Of a stretch of DNA of 64,000 nt, positions 50,961 through 61,741 are shown piece after piece; the stretch's first letter is position 1; the number at the start of each line of letters is the position of its first letter. The DNA is taken from contig JBBPFI010000005.1 of assembly GCA_037974965.1 (NCBI GenBank), forward strand, positions 930,001 to 994,000, read 5' to 3'. The translations under genes and the position numbers were made by a program. Origin of the DNA: Dacryopinax spathularia (Eukaryota > Basidiomycota > Dacrymycetes > Dacrymycetales > Dacrymycetaceae). Below the pieces are notes generated by a model that saw only the letters and a list, made by a program, of their open reading frames with translations, did not search any database and was not told where the DNA came from.

Positions 50961-52439
50961 CTATGCGACTAACTCTAACATTTGGGTATAGTAAGTCCAG
51001 ATATTAGCCAGTGAAAGCGCCGGACTTCCCAAACGCTTGTATAGAACATGACAGAGCGCATCCATTTCATCCGATACAAACTTGAAGAGGTCAGGAGGCG
51101 TGTACTCCTCGATCAGACGGTCAACGTGCGCGGTGGGAATGGGTACGAGGTTGTCCTCCATGTCCCAGTCATGCGGATGGTCCCAGAACTCGTTCGGTGA
51201 ATCGCCCGTTGGCAGGTGAACTCGAGGTTGTCGGCGAATTCGAGCCGAATTTCTTTCCAGAACATATTCATCTAGCTTCTCTTGTACTAGACGGGACCAG
51301 AGCCATCGAGCAATTGCACTAAAAGTCGCCGCTGATGAGTGCATAGATCTGCCGAAATAGTAATCACACTCACGCTTGAAGTGGAAGAGCTTCGTGGTAG
51401 ATGCCAGACCGTACCCCAATGTTCCAAGCCTCCAGCACGGCTTCAAGCACATTCTCATACAGAAAGCGCCAAGAACGCTCGATCGTAATGTTGTATACCG
51501 ACTTGATCTGAATGAAGGGTGGAAGCGCTTCCACGTCCAAGTCGGGTGCATACATGGTTCTACGTGAGGATGAACATGGGTGCGGTAGAGTTGAAACAGT
51601 GTTGCGCACCGCATCTCGGTCTGTAGACGACCAAGAAGACCGCACTCTGAGCCTTTATCGACAGTTATCCTTAGCGGGACTCCTAGAGCAAGGTCATGAA
51701 TCGGATGAATCGGAAGAGTGATATATCCCACCTCCGACCTGGCGAACGACCTGAAGAAATAAGGCAGCAGGGACGGTTTGGAGACGAGAGTTGGGCACCA
51801 CCCATAAACCCAGAGTACGCCTTGTGGCCTTGTCGCGTAGACCCCAAATGGGTAATCCCATGCGGGCTAGCTTGTCGTGGCCATCGCCGCTCCATTCTTC
51901 GCTAGGTCCAATTGTCCACAAAGAAGCTTTGTGAATACGGCGATGATGGCCGGGGGCTCGAGCCATGGCGTACCCTTCATCAAGCGCGGACAGAAATTGG
52001 CGCACAAAACCGCTAACAAGTAGCAGCACGATCAGTGACGGTCCCTGTCATTGGACCAGGCTTGCTTACCTATTAGCGTCATGCAAGCCTTTATGCAACC
52101 TTAATTTGTGGAGTACACGTGTTCGGCCCCATTTGTTCGAGAGGTCTTCATCCACTAGGTCCATTATAGCGTCGCCAACTTCGCTCTCTGTGTGAAAAGG
52201 ACGGCGAGGCGTGGGTACTTGGAGACGATCCATCCAGCGCAAGAGGGTTCGTCGACTGTGATCTGCGTGAGCACTACACCTGGGTACCGTGCGAAGCCTG
52301 CTTGCCTGATATATATACCATGAAGGTCACCCAAGTCCCTAACAATCTTACGGCGGTCGAGTCCTTGCCGTAGCATCTGTATCACGATTTGTGCGAAGTC
52401 GGTCTCACGATCCAATGGTACTGTGAGGCCGCTCAGCAA
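50961..52439 (-). CDS. Integrase-core (DDE) gene of the agaricomycete integrase family
   Basis: A spliced minus-strand gene of about 420 residues. The order is: a helix-turn-helix-like N-terminus (MLRQGLDRRKIVRDLGDLHG), an RTLLRWMDRL segment, then a DDE-type integrase core. The core has EEWSGDGHDKL, then ITVDKGSE, then IKSVYNITIERSW, which supply the three acidic residues. The C-terminal part contains WLWSRLVQEKLDEYVLERN and LPTGDSPNEFWDHP. Short introns link the exons; a clear one is 51731-51683 (RQVGG|VPLRI). The true start is not resolved. Such genes recur in mushroom genomes and derive from integrase-bearing mobile elements; no capsid, reverse transcriptase or protease is nearby. It looks whole. 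Whether it still mobilises DNA or has been co-opted is unknown. Confidence 0.72.
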
Positions 52440-52892
52440 AGCAGCAGCGGGACAGTTGGACGGGTGTACAAACCCGCCCTTCCCCCATATTGGTTAATAC
52501 CCAAAGGATTCCGATTGTACTGATCAGCGCCCTTCCCCATAGATAGGAGTGCGCTGGTGGTTAAGGAGGCAGTTGAAGAGAGGGTAGCGTCTGCTAATGG
52601 GGAGCAACAAGCTGAGCTGAAGAAGACAGCTTGCTCGAAGGGAGTAGTCAAGGAGAGAGGTCGGTGAGAAGCCCGCATGAATATACCCTTTCCACCCTGC
52701 GGTCGCCGTCGTTACACGGGTGACTGTCATCCAGAAGGCTTCCCTGCGTTGGGGAGGAAGCGGGGTGATGGGGGCTGCTTGGCGCCCGAAACGCTGTAAC
52801 CATCAACGATCGACATCTCTCAAGCTGTCGTACTAATCAATGTCCATCCACCCCATCAAGGTAGGCAAAATAGAACCCACTGGCAAAGCTGC
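52440..52892. other. Spacer between integrase-core gene and right inverted arm
   Basis: 450 nt with no clear coding signal. It may contain the promoter and first exon of the integrase-core gene. Confidence 0.3.
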
Positions 52893-53483
52893 CGGAATTA
52901 AAGTGGAAGCCGCATATACGGATTCAATGAGACAGACGGCGGGAACACAAGCGTTCACCGCCGTCCATTGCCGTCCACCGTCCATCATTCGAACACGGCT
53001 TCGTTCCATCGAAAACGGAGCCGGATGCAATACCGGATGCCTTGCACCCAGGAGGTTCTGATGTTCTCATCGTCATTCGTCAAATGTCGCCCGGAGAAGC
53101 ACAACATATGTGTGCGCAGCCTTCGTCGTCACGGTGGACTGGTAAAGATGGGTCCCGGCTGGGGCGGATCAAGTGAGAGGGGATGTAGGATTCCGCGCGA
53201 ATGCTGCCGTATATTGCCGTCCATAACGGTCCATCATCCGAGAAACGCTTCCCCAATGGAGAAGCAGTCGGATGCAAGATGGAATACTTTGCGCCCAAGA
53301 CTTTTTGATGTTCTCATCATCAAGTGTCGACCTCACCGACGCCATCACCCTGAGAAGCACCAGCATATATGTGCGCAGGCTTCCTCGTCACAATGGATTG
53401 GAAAAGATGGGCCCGGGCCCGGGCGGATCAAGTGATAGGCGATGTAGGATTCCGCGCGAATACTGCAGTACGTTGCCGTCCAT
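52893..53483 (-). repeat. 591-bp inverted repeat, right arm
   Basis: Reverse complement of 49181-49771. The arms point inward-outward symmetrically around RPA3 and the integrase-core gene, 3.1 kb apart. The sequences diverge sharply outside both ends. I see no clear short direct duplication of target sequence flanking the pair. Confidence 0.88.
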
Positions 53484-54107
53484 GACCGTCCATCTCCGAA
53501 AAAGGCCTCGCTCCCAATTGATAACGATGCAGTCGATTCCCTCGTGGAATTGGACTTCAGCACTCTTTCAGCACAAAGCGCGGTCTCGTGCAACCGCGCA
53601 ATAGATGAACGATTGCGATTACCCTCTCCTGCGGGCGGCTTCGGGCAAGGGCCTTTCAAGGGTGAACAGCTCGGCCCAGTAAATACGGCCTTGGAATCTA
53701 ATATGCGATCTATCGAGATACGCATCAGGAGCAGTTTGATCCCGCGGGAACAACCTGGGTCACCGTCCAGGGCCGTCCATCGCAAAGGAAGCGAACGGTT
53801 TCCTCCGTGATGACTCCCACCGGCATCAGCCTGCCCCTTCCATTGTATGCGGAAAGCGGACGAACCACCCCCTTTCCGTCACGAGTGACCCGCAATCCAC
53901 ACATGTCCTGCCTGCGATCATCTAGGTTCTCCATACTATATGGCGCCGGAATGTGATCGTGTGCGGCCCCGGATCTATGCATACAACTGAGAAGGATGCG
54001 TTGGAAGAACGTGACAGTATAAACACTCTTTCGAACGGAATCGGTGCCACAGCGCGCAGGCTGATATAAAGAGCTCGCATTTGGTTGGAGGACTTCAGTA
54101 TCAGCTG
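53484..54107. other. Spacer with TATA box before the alpha-kinase gene
   Basis: 620 nt with no gene. TATAAA occurs at 54065-54070, 38 nt before the alpha-kinase ATG, a usual distance for a short-leader fungal promoter. A short stretch near 53755-53790 with CCGTCCA motifs resembles the inverted-repeat family. Confidence 0.5.
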
Positions 54108-56713
54108 ATGGCTCCTCCGTCAGTGTGTCGCCTTTGCGGGCAACACTATCCCTTTCTTGATGGCGACACTTGCTCGACATGCAAGAACCGACTCGATTTA
54201 GGGTCCGACGCGCCGCAGGGCTCCATATGCGGTGGATGCGGCTCCACTTATCTGTATCTGAAGCATGGCGAGCAGTGTGGCGCCTGTGGGCTTCGTAGCC
54301 AAGGTTTAGGTGAGCCCTCAATTGTTGAGCGCTGGACAAAGACTCACGGTGCTTGTACTTTTCAAGGAGCCCCTGCTAAGTCGACGGGAAGCTCATGCGC
54401 GGCTGCCACGGGAGCCAATGTCGGTCCGCATGTAAGTGCAACTCTTGTTTCGTCCCCTTTGCTTACTGACAGGTTTTGGAGGCGGAAACAACCATGATTC
54501 AACCTCGAAGTCAAAGCACGCTTCTGAGGATGTATCAGAAGCGTGAGCTCGCTAGCTCGAGAGCCAACTTGCATGGGGGTCCTCCCCCCGCACGGCTACC
54601 CCACTCGTCTGTTTACGGCGGCGTGCCTGCCACCACGAAGCCTCGAAAGATACAGGTCAAGGTGAGCATTTCCTGTTCATTGCGGTTCTGCTACTCCGCT
54701 GAACTCATTGCTGTAGATTGCGAGTGTTCATATGATGCCGTCTCGAAGCAGCATGGGATATGTCCTGCTCGCATTCTTCGAGGTCTCTGAAAAGTGGGCA
54801 ATCGTACGAGATGCGCTGCTTCGTGCGATCGACGCCAAGGTCTTCGAGGACTTGAGGTACGAATGCCATGTGGTGCGGTAAGCCCTGATCAGCTTCTTGC
54901 GTTGTTAGTCTTCTCATCCTTTGCGTCACAGAGAAGCCAGTAGCTTGCTTTTCGCCACCAGCGGCGCCGACATTGTGACAGCTGCTTCTGAAACCGAGAC
55001 TCTGGATCAAATTTGGAACGAGTATACTCACCCTCAGTATGATTACGCGCACATCCCGCAGAAAGAGATGAAGCAACGCCTTCTTAGTCTGAAGGCGACG
55101 GTGTGGCTTCCGGGGCCGTATGAAGTAGCGCTGAGGGCAAAGTCCCGTCTCGTGAGCCTTCAGGTCTCTGCCTTTCCTGCTCATTTCACAGCTTTGCTAG
55201 CAAGGTACTTCCGAAGAGGTTCCCTCCGATGCGAACCTCGGCAACGAGGCGATCGGTGCCGTCCCGTTTATCGACTCGTCTCCATATAGCTCCCCTACGG
55301 GCTCGAGGATTGCGGTGAAAAACGGCCTGTCGCCACCCGGTACTCCGACCCCGCCCCGGACTCGGCGCACTGTGTCGAGAGTGACAGCTTCGCCCAACCG
55401 TGCTCGTACAAAGGCTCTCACTTCCCGTCCGCATGCGTCGTCGAACGTACTGCTCTCCCAGACAGGACCCAAGGCTCCTGTAGTGCGTCGGCCGCGCACG
55501 TTTGCAAGCCATATATGCACCACCAAAACTGTTGTCGTTCAAGAATACACCATAACCCTGGATCCAGAAGACGGGTTTCCCGTGCAATGTCAGGAAGGTG
55601 ATGCCTTCGAAATCGAGCTACGCCTACCTGCCTTTGCGCAAGGCTCATCCAAGCAAGCATTTAGAGTGAGTAGAGCAGCCGCCACAGGCGAAACCTACCT
55701 CTGACACATGACAGATGCGCCGCAAGGGGGAAGGTCTTGGCGGTTTTGGGTATGCTGCCAAACAGGTCTACTTGGACGGCAGTGGTTCCGAAGTCGGAAA
55801 GGCCGACAACTGGTCGCATCTCCGGCAAGAGCTGGTCCGCGTTGAGCAAGCTCGGGAACTTCTCGCAGCTTTCTACGAGTACTGCGCTGCCTGCAAAGTG
55901 GAGGTTTACCGTGAGTGACCGTCTATGTAGGAGGAATCATTCTGACGGCTTGTGTGCCTTTGATAGCACTGGAAGTCGCGCGGTCGACCCTCTTACAAGC
56001 AGTTCTACCGCCGCACGACGGGGATGCATGGCTCGTCGAGCCGTTTCTGAGCACAAATTCGCCGAAGAAGTTCTCGGGTACTGATTTAGCCGGTCATGCT
56101 GATCCGACCGACCGCGCCGGATGTACGGTTGATTGTTTTGCGCATTTCTCCTACTTGCAGAGCGAAAAGTCCCTTGTCTTTGTGGATTTGCAAGGTGAGA
56201 TTGCGGCTATCCTGCTTACCTGAACTTTAACTCTCCTAGGTCTGGAGAAGCCGAACCCATTTCCCGGCCTTCCCTCTCGCATGCCAATTGTGCTATTCGA
56301 CTTACAGACCCATACGTGCGTACCACGCACGCTGTAAGGCACGATCCAGCTCACATATCTATAGGCGTGAAGGGGCGAGTGGTTTGGGGGATCAGGGCCC
56401 GGACGGAATTGCAGAGTTTCTGGCGCAACACCGATGCGGAGAGCTGTGTCTCGCACTAGGCTTGAATACGGGAACAGGCTTGTTCGGACCTTCCTATAAC
56501 CATCTTGTCACTCGTAACTCACGCTGTTCTGTAGTACGTCCTCATTGGGAACCCGTGCTTTCGGTGACACGTCTACGTCGCCGACACGCTTCCGGACAAA
56601 GAACGGGGAAAGCTATAGCGCCGGGGACACCACGATGGCTGGCGAAGGCGAATCAGTCAGACCCCCAGCGATCACCGCGGGTCAGACAGACGACGAGGCT
56701 CCTGAGTGCGTGA
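54108..56713 (+). CDS. Alpha-type protein kinase with two N-terminal zinc ribbons
   Basis: Nine exons: 54108-54431, 54473-54661, 54717-54877, 54932-55151, 55201-55665, 55715-55910, 55967-56194, 56240-56315 and 56365-56713. They join in frame to 735 aa. The N-terminus has two paired CxxC modules, CRLCGQHYPF...CSTC and CGGCGSTYLY...CGAC, likely zinc ribbons. A linker of about 330 residues follows. The kinase domain (about residues 410-660) shows FVDLQG after CFAHFSYLQSEKSLV, then VLFDLQTHT, then the family hallmark GLGDQGPDGIAEFLAQHRCG with ELCLAL, the zinc-binding His-Cys-Cys end of eEF2K/MHCK-type kinases. Zinc-ribbon alpha-kinases are expanded in agaricomycetes; substrates are unknown. The last roughly 75 residues after the domain are weakly supported, because the next gene starts inside them in another frame. 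Confidence 0.85.
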
Positions 56714-57725
56714 TCAATTGTACTCCCTGGACTAACAGCTGATGCCTGACCAAAAATAGACCCATTCCACATTCCATACTCATATTTCTATCGCCCGACA
56801 AGGCCACCTATGCACCCGCCGAGATCATGTCGGTGGAGATATCTACCCGCCAAGCGCTCCTTCAATGGTGCCAATGTATCCTGTGGTCCACCCCACGTGC
56901 ATCGGAAAACGCTAGCACTTTCAATGCTTCTTTCGCTGAGTGCGAGCAAGCCACCATGATAGACATCGCCGACAAAGACAAGGTGATCTTCCAGCGACCA
57001 CAGATTCCGTTGAGTTTACTAAATCGGTGCAGCTTGTGAAGGTGTCCTATCCCGCTCGCTTTGTGTCGGCGGCCACTCACAAGAAAAGCCGTCGTTCGCT
57101 GGCCACCCACCTGGATTCCTTGACGACAGTGGTGGCTGGTATCGTGCGGGGGGAGCATGAGCATCCGGTCATGGCGGAATGGCGTCAACATGCCGGTACC
57201 GCAGCTGAAGGCCGCACGCGTGGGACCAAAGCGCTGCTTCAGATCGCCTTTATGACAGGTTTCATCGAGCCTCGTCAAATTGGGCTCTTCAGCCACGAGA
57301 AGGACGCGATAGAAAACTGGGTTACAGGGGCGTTGCAGGAAGCCTGCATAGGCGACAAGACCGGGCAGGCGCCAGCCGCCCTGAACATGGTATCTGGCTC
57401 CAACCTCGACCTCGACATGCTGACATGCGTAGGACAAGTGCTGGGAGGCATGGCAGTGGCTCTTTATCAGCTGACTCCCCCGGACCCGGCTATGGATCTT
57501 TGGACCCTATACGAAGCTCGTTCGCGTCTGCAACGGCATGCCGCTCCCCAGTGCGTTCGAGCATGGAGAGCCATGATGGAAGCCTATTCTCCGGCTCCAG
57601 GGTCAGCTTCCGAAAGAAGCTTTCTGGAATCCCATCAGGTGAAGAGGACGCAAGGCGAGGAGCGCGTGGGTGGTTACTATTTGAGTCCTATAGCCAGTGT
57701 TCCGGAGGTGGAGATGACCGTGTAA
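56635..57725 (+). CDS. Unrecognised protein downstream of the alpha-kinase
   Basis: Exons are 56635-56705, 56760-56982 and 57033-57725, joining to 328 aa from MAGEGESVRPP. Intron 2 (50 nt) has a good branch-like TTACTAAAT and links IADKDK to LVKVSYPARF. The protein looks globular and helical (EWRQHAGTAAEGRTRGTKAL, LTCVGQVLGGMAVALYQLTP, CVRAWRAMMEAYSP); I recognise no domain. Its first exon overlaps the alpha-kinase last exon by 79 nt in a different frame. Either the two are one gene joined by an intron I could not place, or the kinase ends earlier, or the start of this gene is further downstream (for example M at 56827). Confidence 0.5.
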
Positions 57726-59426
57726 CATAAGGCTGACACGTCGATACACCTCCATTCGACCTTTATGCTCATCATTTTCATGCCCCGACGCGGTTCGCGG
57801 CCATATACCGTTCTATCAGGCTATCTGTATAGCCCTACTGTCTGTCATCCGGCGCCCGTCTCATCCGGGCTCGGATTGTTGATGCGAGAAGATACGCGTG
57901 TGAACGGCGGTTTGCTGCGGAGATTCGCTTCCGATGTCGCGGATTGAGCTCAGGCCGGCGGTGCCGGTCAGGCACGGCACGCGGGAACAATCGTTCTGCG
58001 CAAACTCGACTTGCTCATTCTTGTTTCCTGCTTGACCACCATGTTGCCAGCTGTCGCTGGTATCTTGTTCATTCGCCTCTCCTCAGGACAGAATGGATGG
58101 GGAGAACCGCCTGTAGTCTGCACTAATGGCTTCAATCTTGGCTGGAATCTCGATGTGAACGTCCCCAAGGGGAGGAGTTGCAGGTAGGGCGCGGTCCCTC
58201 CCAGCGAGCTCAGGGAATGAAGGGACTATCCAAATAGTACGTACGATTCCAGGTTCGCCCTTGTACCGCAGATTGATAAATTAGCGGTATCGCTTCAACC
58301 AGATAAATACCTGTCAATCATGCTCGTATCCGTTTGTGTACGCTCGGACACCGCTCCAGCGACAGCCCTACGCAACCGCCATGCCCGGTGACGAGCAACG
58401 ATGCCATAGGTCCACCTAGGACGATGTCCCTGTATGCCAGCCGTACTTGACCGTGCGGTGCCCGCCTAGCGTCGCAACAGCAGCTATGATTCCTTACTAG
58501 ATCTGGTTCTCTACCGTGAGCCATTTGCGGATCCCTCTTCGCCTCACGGCTGCTCATGATGCAGGACAGATTCTAGAGCCCATTTAGGGATACCGGCGGG
58601 GCGCACAGGCCAACACGTAGAGTATGTCTGACTACAACCACATCGCCACTATGGACTGATACCGCTTCAGTCGTCAAGTGATATATACTGAGAGAACTGA
58701 ATGGCGGGCTAATGACCCACGGGGGAAGGTCAAACAAGGCGCGTGCGTGCGTGCTAGAATCCTGCACTGTTGCTTATCCGGGGTCGCAGCGTCTCAATGA
58801 GGAGGATTCGAGCACATCGCCGACGATCAGGTGGCTGTTCCTCGTCCTTGTGGTGATGGCGCGTGCGCATGCTTCCCAGGAGCGCTTTTTTGTGTGAAAA
58901 TATGGTGGACCAACAAGAACCCACGCCTCGTTGTCAGTCATTATACTGATATTGGCTCACAAGTACGGAGGTACGTGCTCTCGGTTCTATGGAGAGCCTA
59001 CTGTTGATGAAATCCACGCAAGCATCCCGCCATCCCCATGATGCCGTTAAAGCGCGAGGTTTACGTTCGAATGCACGATAACAGCAAGCCAGGTGATGCT
59101 GGTATTCCTGTGTTTGGCAAGCGCATCGCCATAGGATGAAACCAGGCGATCTTCGGCAATGTGGTCCTGGAAGCTGTCGATCTTTTGAACCGCACACTGA
59201 CTGAGACCATGCCTGGTGTCTCATTGCTGTCGTCCAGTTTCACGTCAATCCATGATGGTTTATTAAAATACAGTAGTTAGCGACGCCAATTTGCATCCGC
59301 AGTCTGCCTATACCGCACGCGACGCGCATCGCGTTGTTTCCTCTCTCCGACCAGCCCAACCTTTCGAGACATCTCGTACGACAATCAACCGCAAGTCAAA
59401 CCTCGATTCATTCAAAAAGTTACAAG
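57726..59426. other. Intergenic upstream of RAD9
   Basis: 1.7 kb with no supported gene on either strand; short frames lack motifs. A small GCGTGCGTGCGTGC run lies near 58740. The RAD9 promoter should be in the last few hundred bases. Confidence 0.4.
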
Positions 59427-61507
59427 ATGGAGATGGTTGTGGAACTTGGTATGGATCAAGTCAGGAGTATGCGCGTGTTCAGGATTTGCGCCCAAATGCT
59501 AACGTTTTGCCCTTCAGCGCTCGTGAAGGTCTTGACTTGTATGGTCCGCTGTGATGAAGAAATGGAGATTATGGCACTGCACTCTTCAGTAAGTGGTATC
59601 GTGTACCGTTTCCAGATGAAAGTTTCGACGGCGACAACAGCTCACTTTCTCCGCTACGAACATGGCAAAATCGGCATACTGTCGCTTCACGATGGACGCC
59701 TCGTACCTTAACTCTTACAGTATCACGGCGGCGAAGTATAAAGATGCGGAAGACTCTCCCACGCCTACTCCTGAGGATGTCGCTATACATTCTAGAGTGA
59801 AGGCGAGGCTACTCCTTGCTCATCTGCGTAACCGCAATCACGAGAGAGGCGTCAATTCGGTGTTGCTCATACTACGGGAGGGCTGTCCTCGCGGAGCGGT
59901 ATACGAGGATGTGCAAGCATTTGAAGACGAGGAAGACCGGGGTAGTGTGGAGAGTCGCCTACTGGTTGTTTTCAACTGCGACCATGGTACGTGAGCTCAC
60001 TAGGCTCGAAAATGCTAAAGTTCAGCGCATATATGCTGACTTCTGCAGGTGTCATCAAGCAGCACCGCTTGTATCTGGATGATACGGTCGTCGTACTGGC
60101 GCCAAGGCCGTTTACCGACGACGACGGGGAAGTCAAGATCATAGTTGCCAGTAGACAGGCCATGGGGTCCATGTTGGATCACTTGCGGCTGGGAGCCTCG
60201 CAAGCTGACGGGATGGTGTCCTGTGAATTCAAGGAGGATAGCGTGATTATGAAGACTATTGCCCGTGCGTTTGCTAAGTTGTCAGGCTTCCGATCAGCTC
60301 TGACTATCCCGTTAGGCCAGAATGAGATCTTCACGGAGGTTCACGTGGAGTCCGTCGACTTCATTCAGTATGAAGTTGGTCGCGAGCCCATTTCACTGTC
60401 GTTTCACATCCGAGAATTCGCCGTATGTGACCGTATTTCTTCACCCTGGACTCTTGGTTTACCTTCTTTAGGCCACAACGGTGCTGGCCAATGCCTTGGA
60501 CAAGCATTTGAGGCTTGAGTTCATTGAAGCGTTCGGCCCCCTTATCCTCACCATCTCGCCCTCTCTTCCAGCACGTGACGATCCGGAAGGCTGGGAATTT
60601 GTCATGTTTATCGCGACCAGCGGCCCCCTCCAGTACTTGGAGTCGAGAGTCAACAAACGTGCCCGTCGTTCTGGAAGCGACGGCCGTCCTGCTAAGGTTG
60701 CCAGGACTACGGTCGACTCCGCTCCCATCAACGAGGAAGAACCCAAGCAGTACCCTTTGGCCAGCTCATTCGAACCGCTCGAGAATATCGCTCTTGCGCG
60801 CCCTGTCGAGCACGCTGCGGTACTGCAGGTGACAGCAGAGCTCGGTGCGGGGCTGCGCCCTGACAGCCCTCCGCCCATGTCGCCTTATGCCAGTTCCTCA
60901 GATGGCACTCAGTTCCCCCCCACTTCTACAAAATCGGAGCCAGACAATACCGAGACCTCGGCCAACGACATGTTCCATCCTTCCGTGACAGCACAACGAA
61001 TTTCGCATGACCCAGTACCCCCGAGGGGCGGGTTTCCCTCCGCATCATTCTCGCAGAAGGCGGTACAGGAGGTCTACGAGAGAACAGGCCTGCTTCTGGA
61101 TGAGGACGATATCAGGGCTTTGCAGGAAGCGGGTCTGACGGACAGCAACGCATCAATGGTACCTGCTGGATCCTACCAGACTGCCTGGCAAGCGACACAA
61201 GCCTCAACCTCGAGGCCGCAGTTCGGCACAACCCAGCATACGGCCACAAGCCGCGTAAGCACCCGGCGAAGCTGGCTGAAACACCGCGACTGATGTGTAT
61301 CTAGGCTTTTCAGCCGCTCTTTGAGGATAGCCTCTTCGATGCTCGGACCGGAACCGCGGACGAAATCGCACAGAACGAGGATATGGATCTAGAGTTTCCA
61401 AGTAGCCCGCCTGAGAGTGGTGGTTCGAAGGTGGTGTGTTCAAATCATCGTCAGCGCACTTATTCCTGACTTACACGAAATAGTTTCGCCCCCTCTTTGA
61501 TGATTAA
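59427..61507 (+). CDS. RAD9: RAD9 DNA-damage checkpoint clamp subunit
   Basis: RAD9 is a subunit of the 9-1-1 (Rad9-Hus1-Rad1) PCNA-like clamp, which recruits checkpoint kinases at damaged DNA. Exons are 59427-59448, 59518-59588, 59641-59986, 60049-60422, 60472-61254, 61305-61430 and 61484-61507, giving 581 aa. The clamp region reads LTFSATNMAKSAYCRF, RLYLDDTVVVLAPRP, IVASRQAMGSMLDHLRLGAS, SLSFHIREFAATVLANALDK and GPLILTISPS. A basic patch (RVNKRARR) and a long disordered Ser/Pro tail follow, suited to phosphorylation. The tail holds FQPLFEDSLFD and, in a separate 24-nt last exon, the terminal FRPLFDD. The start is the Met that begins the clamp fold; exon 1 is only 22 nt. Confidence 0.82.
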
Positions 61508-61741
61508 TCTATGAGACAGGGTCATCGACGAATGGTTGTTCTCTTATTATGTGATGGTATTACACGTGAAGTTTCCCTGTTAGGGCGGTGAGGCACAGAG
61601 GATAGACGGTATCAGTATCACAAGGGGGTGCGAACGCGCTCCACAAATACATACACTAATGTACAGCATTGTCATGAGCAATGGGTATTTGTACAGGATA
61701 TCCTCCGAGCTGCGATTCAAGTGGAAGGAAGAGTCCAGTGA

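Noticed and set aside
49181-53483. Calling the whole inverted-arm segment a complete DNA transposon
   Set aside because: No target-site duplication is visible, the arms are built of local repeats with an extra unit, and a host gene (RPA3) sits inside; the evidence supports only the separate parts.
50239-61507. A DNA-repair gene cluster formed by RPA3 and RAD9
   Set aside because: They are 9 kb apart with unrelated genes between; two genes of a pathway in one window is weak evidence for clustering.
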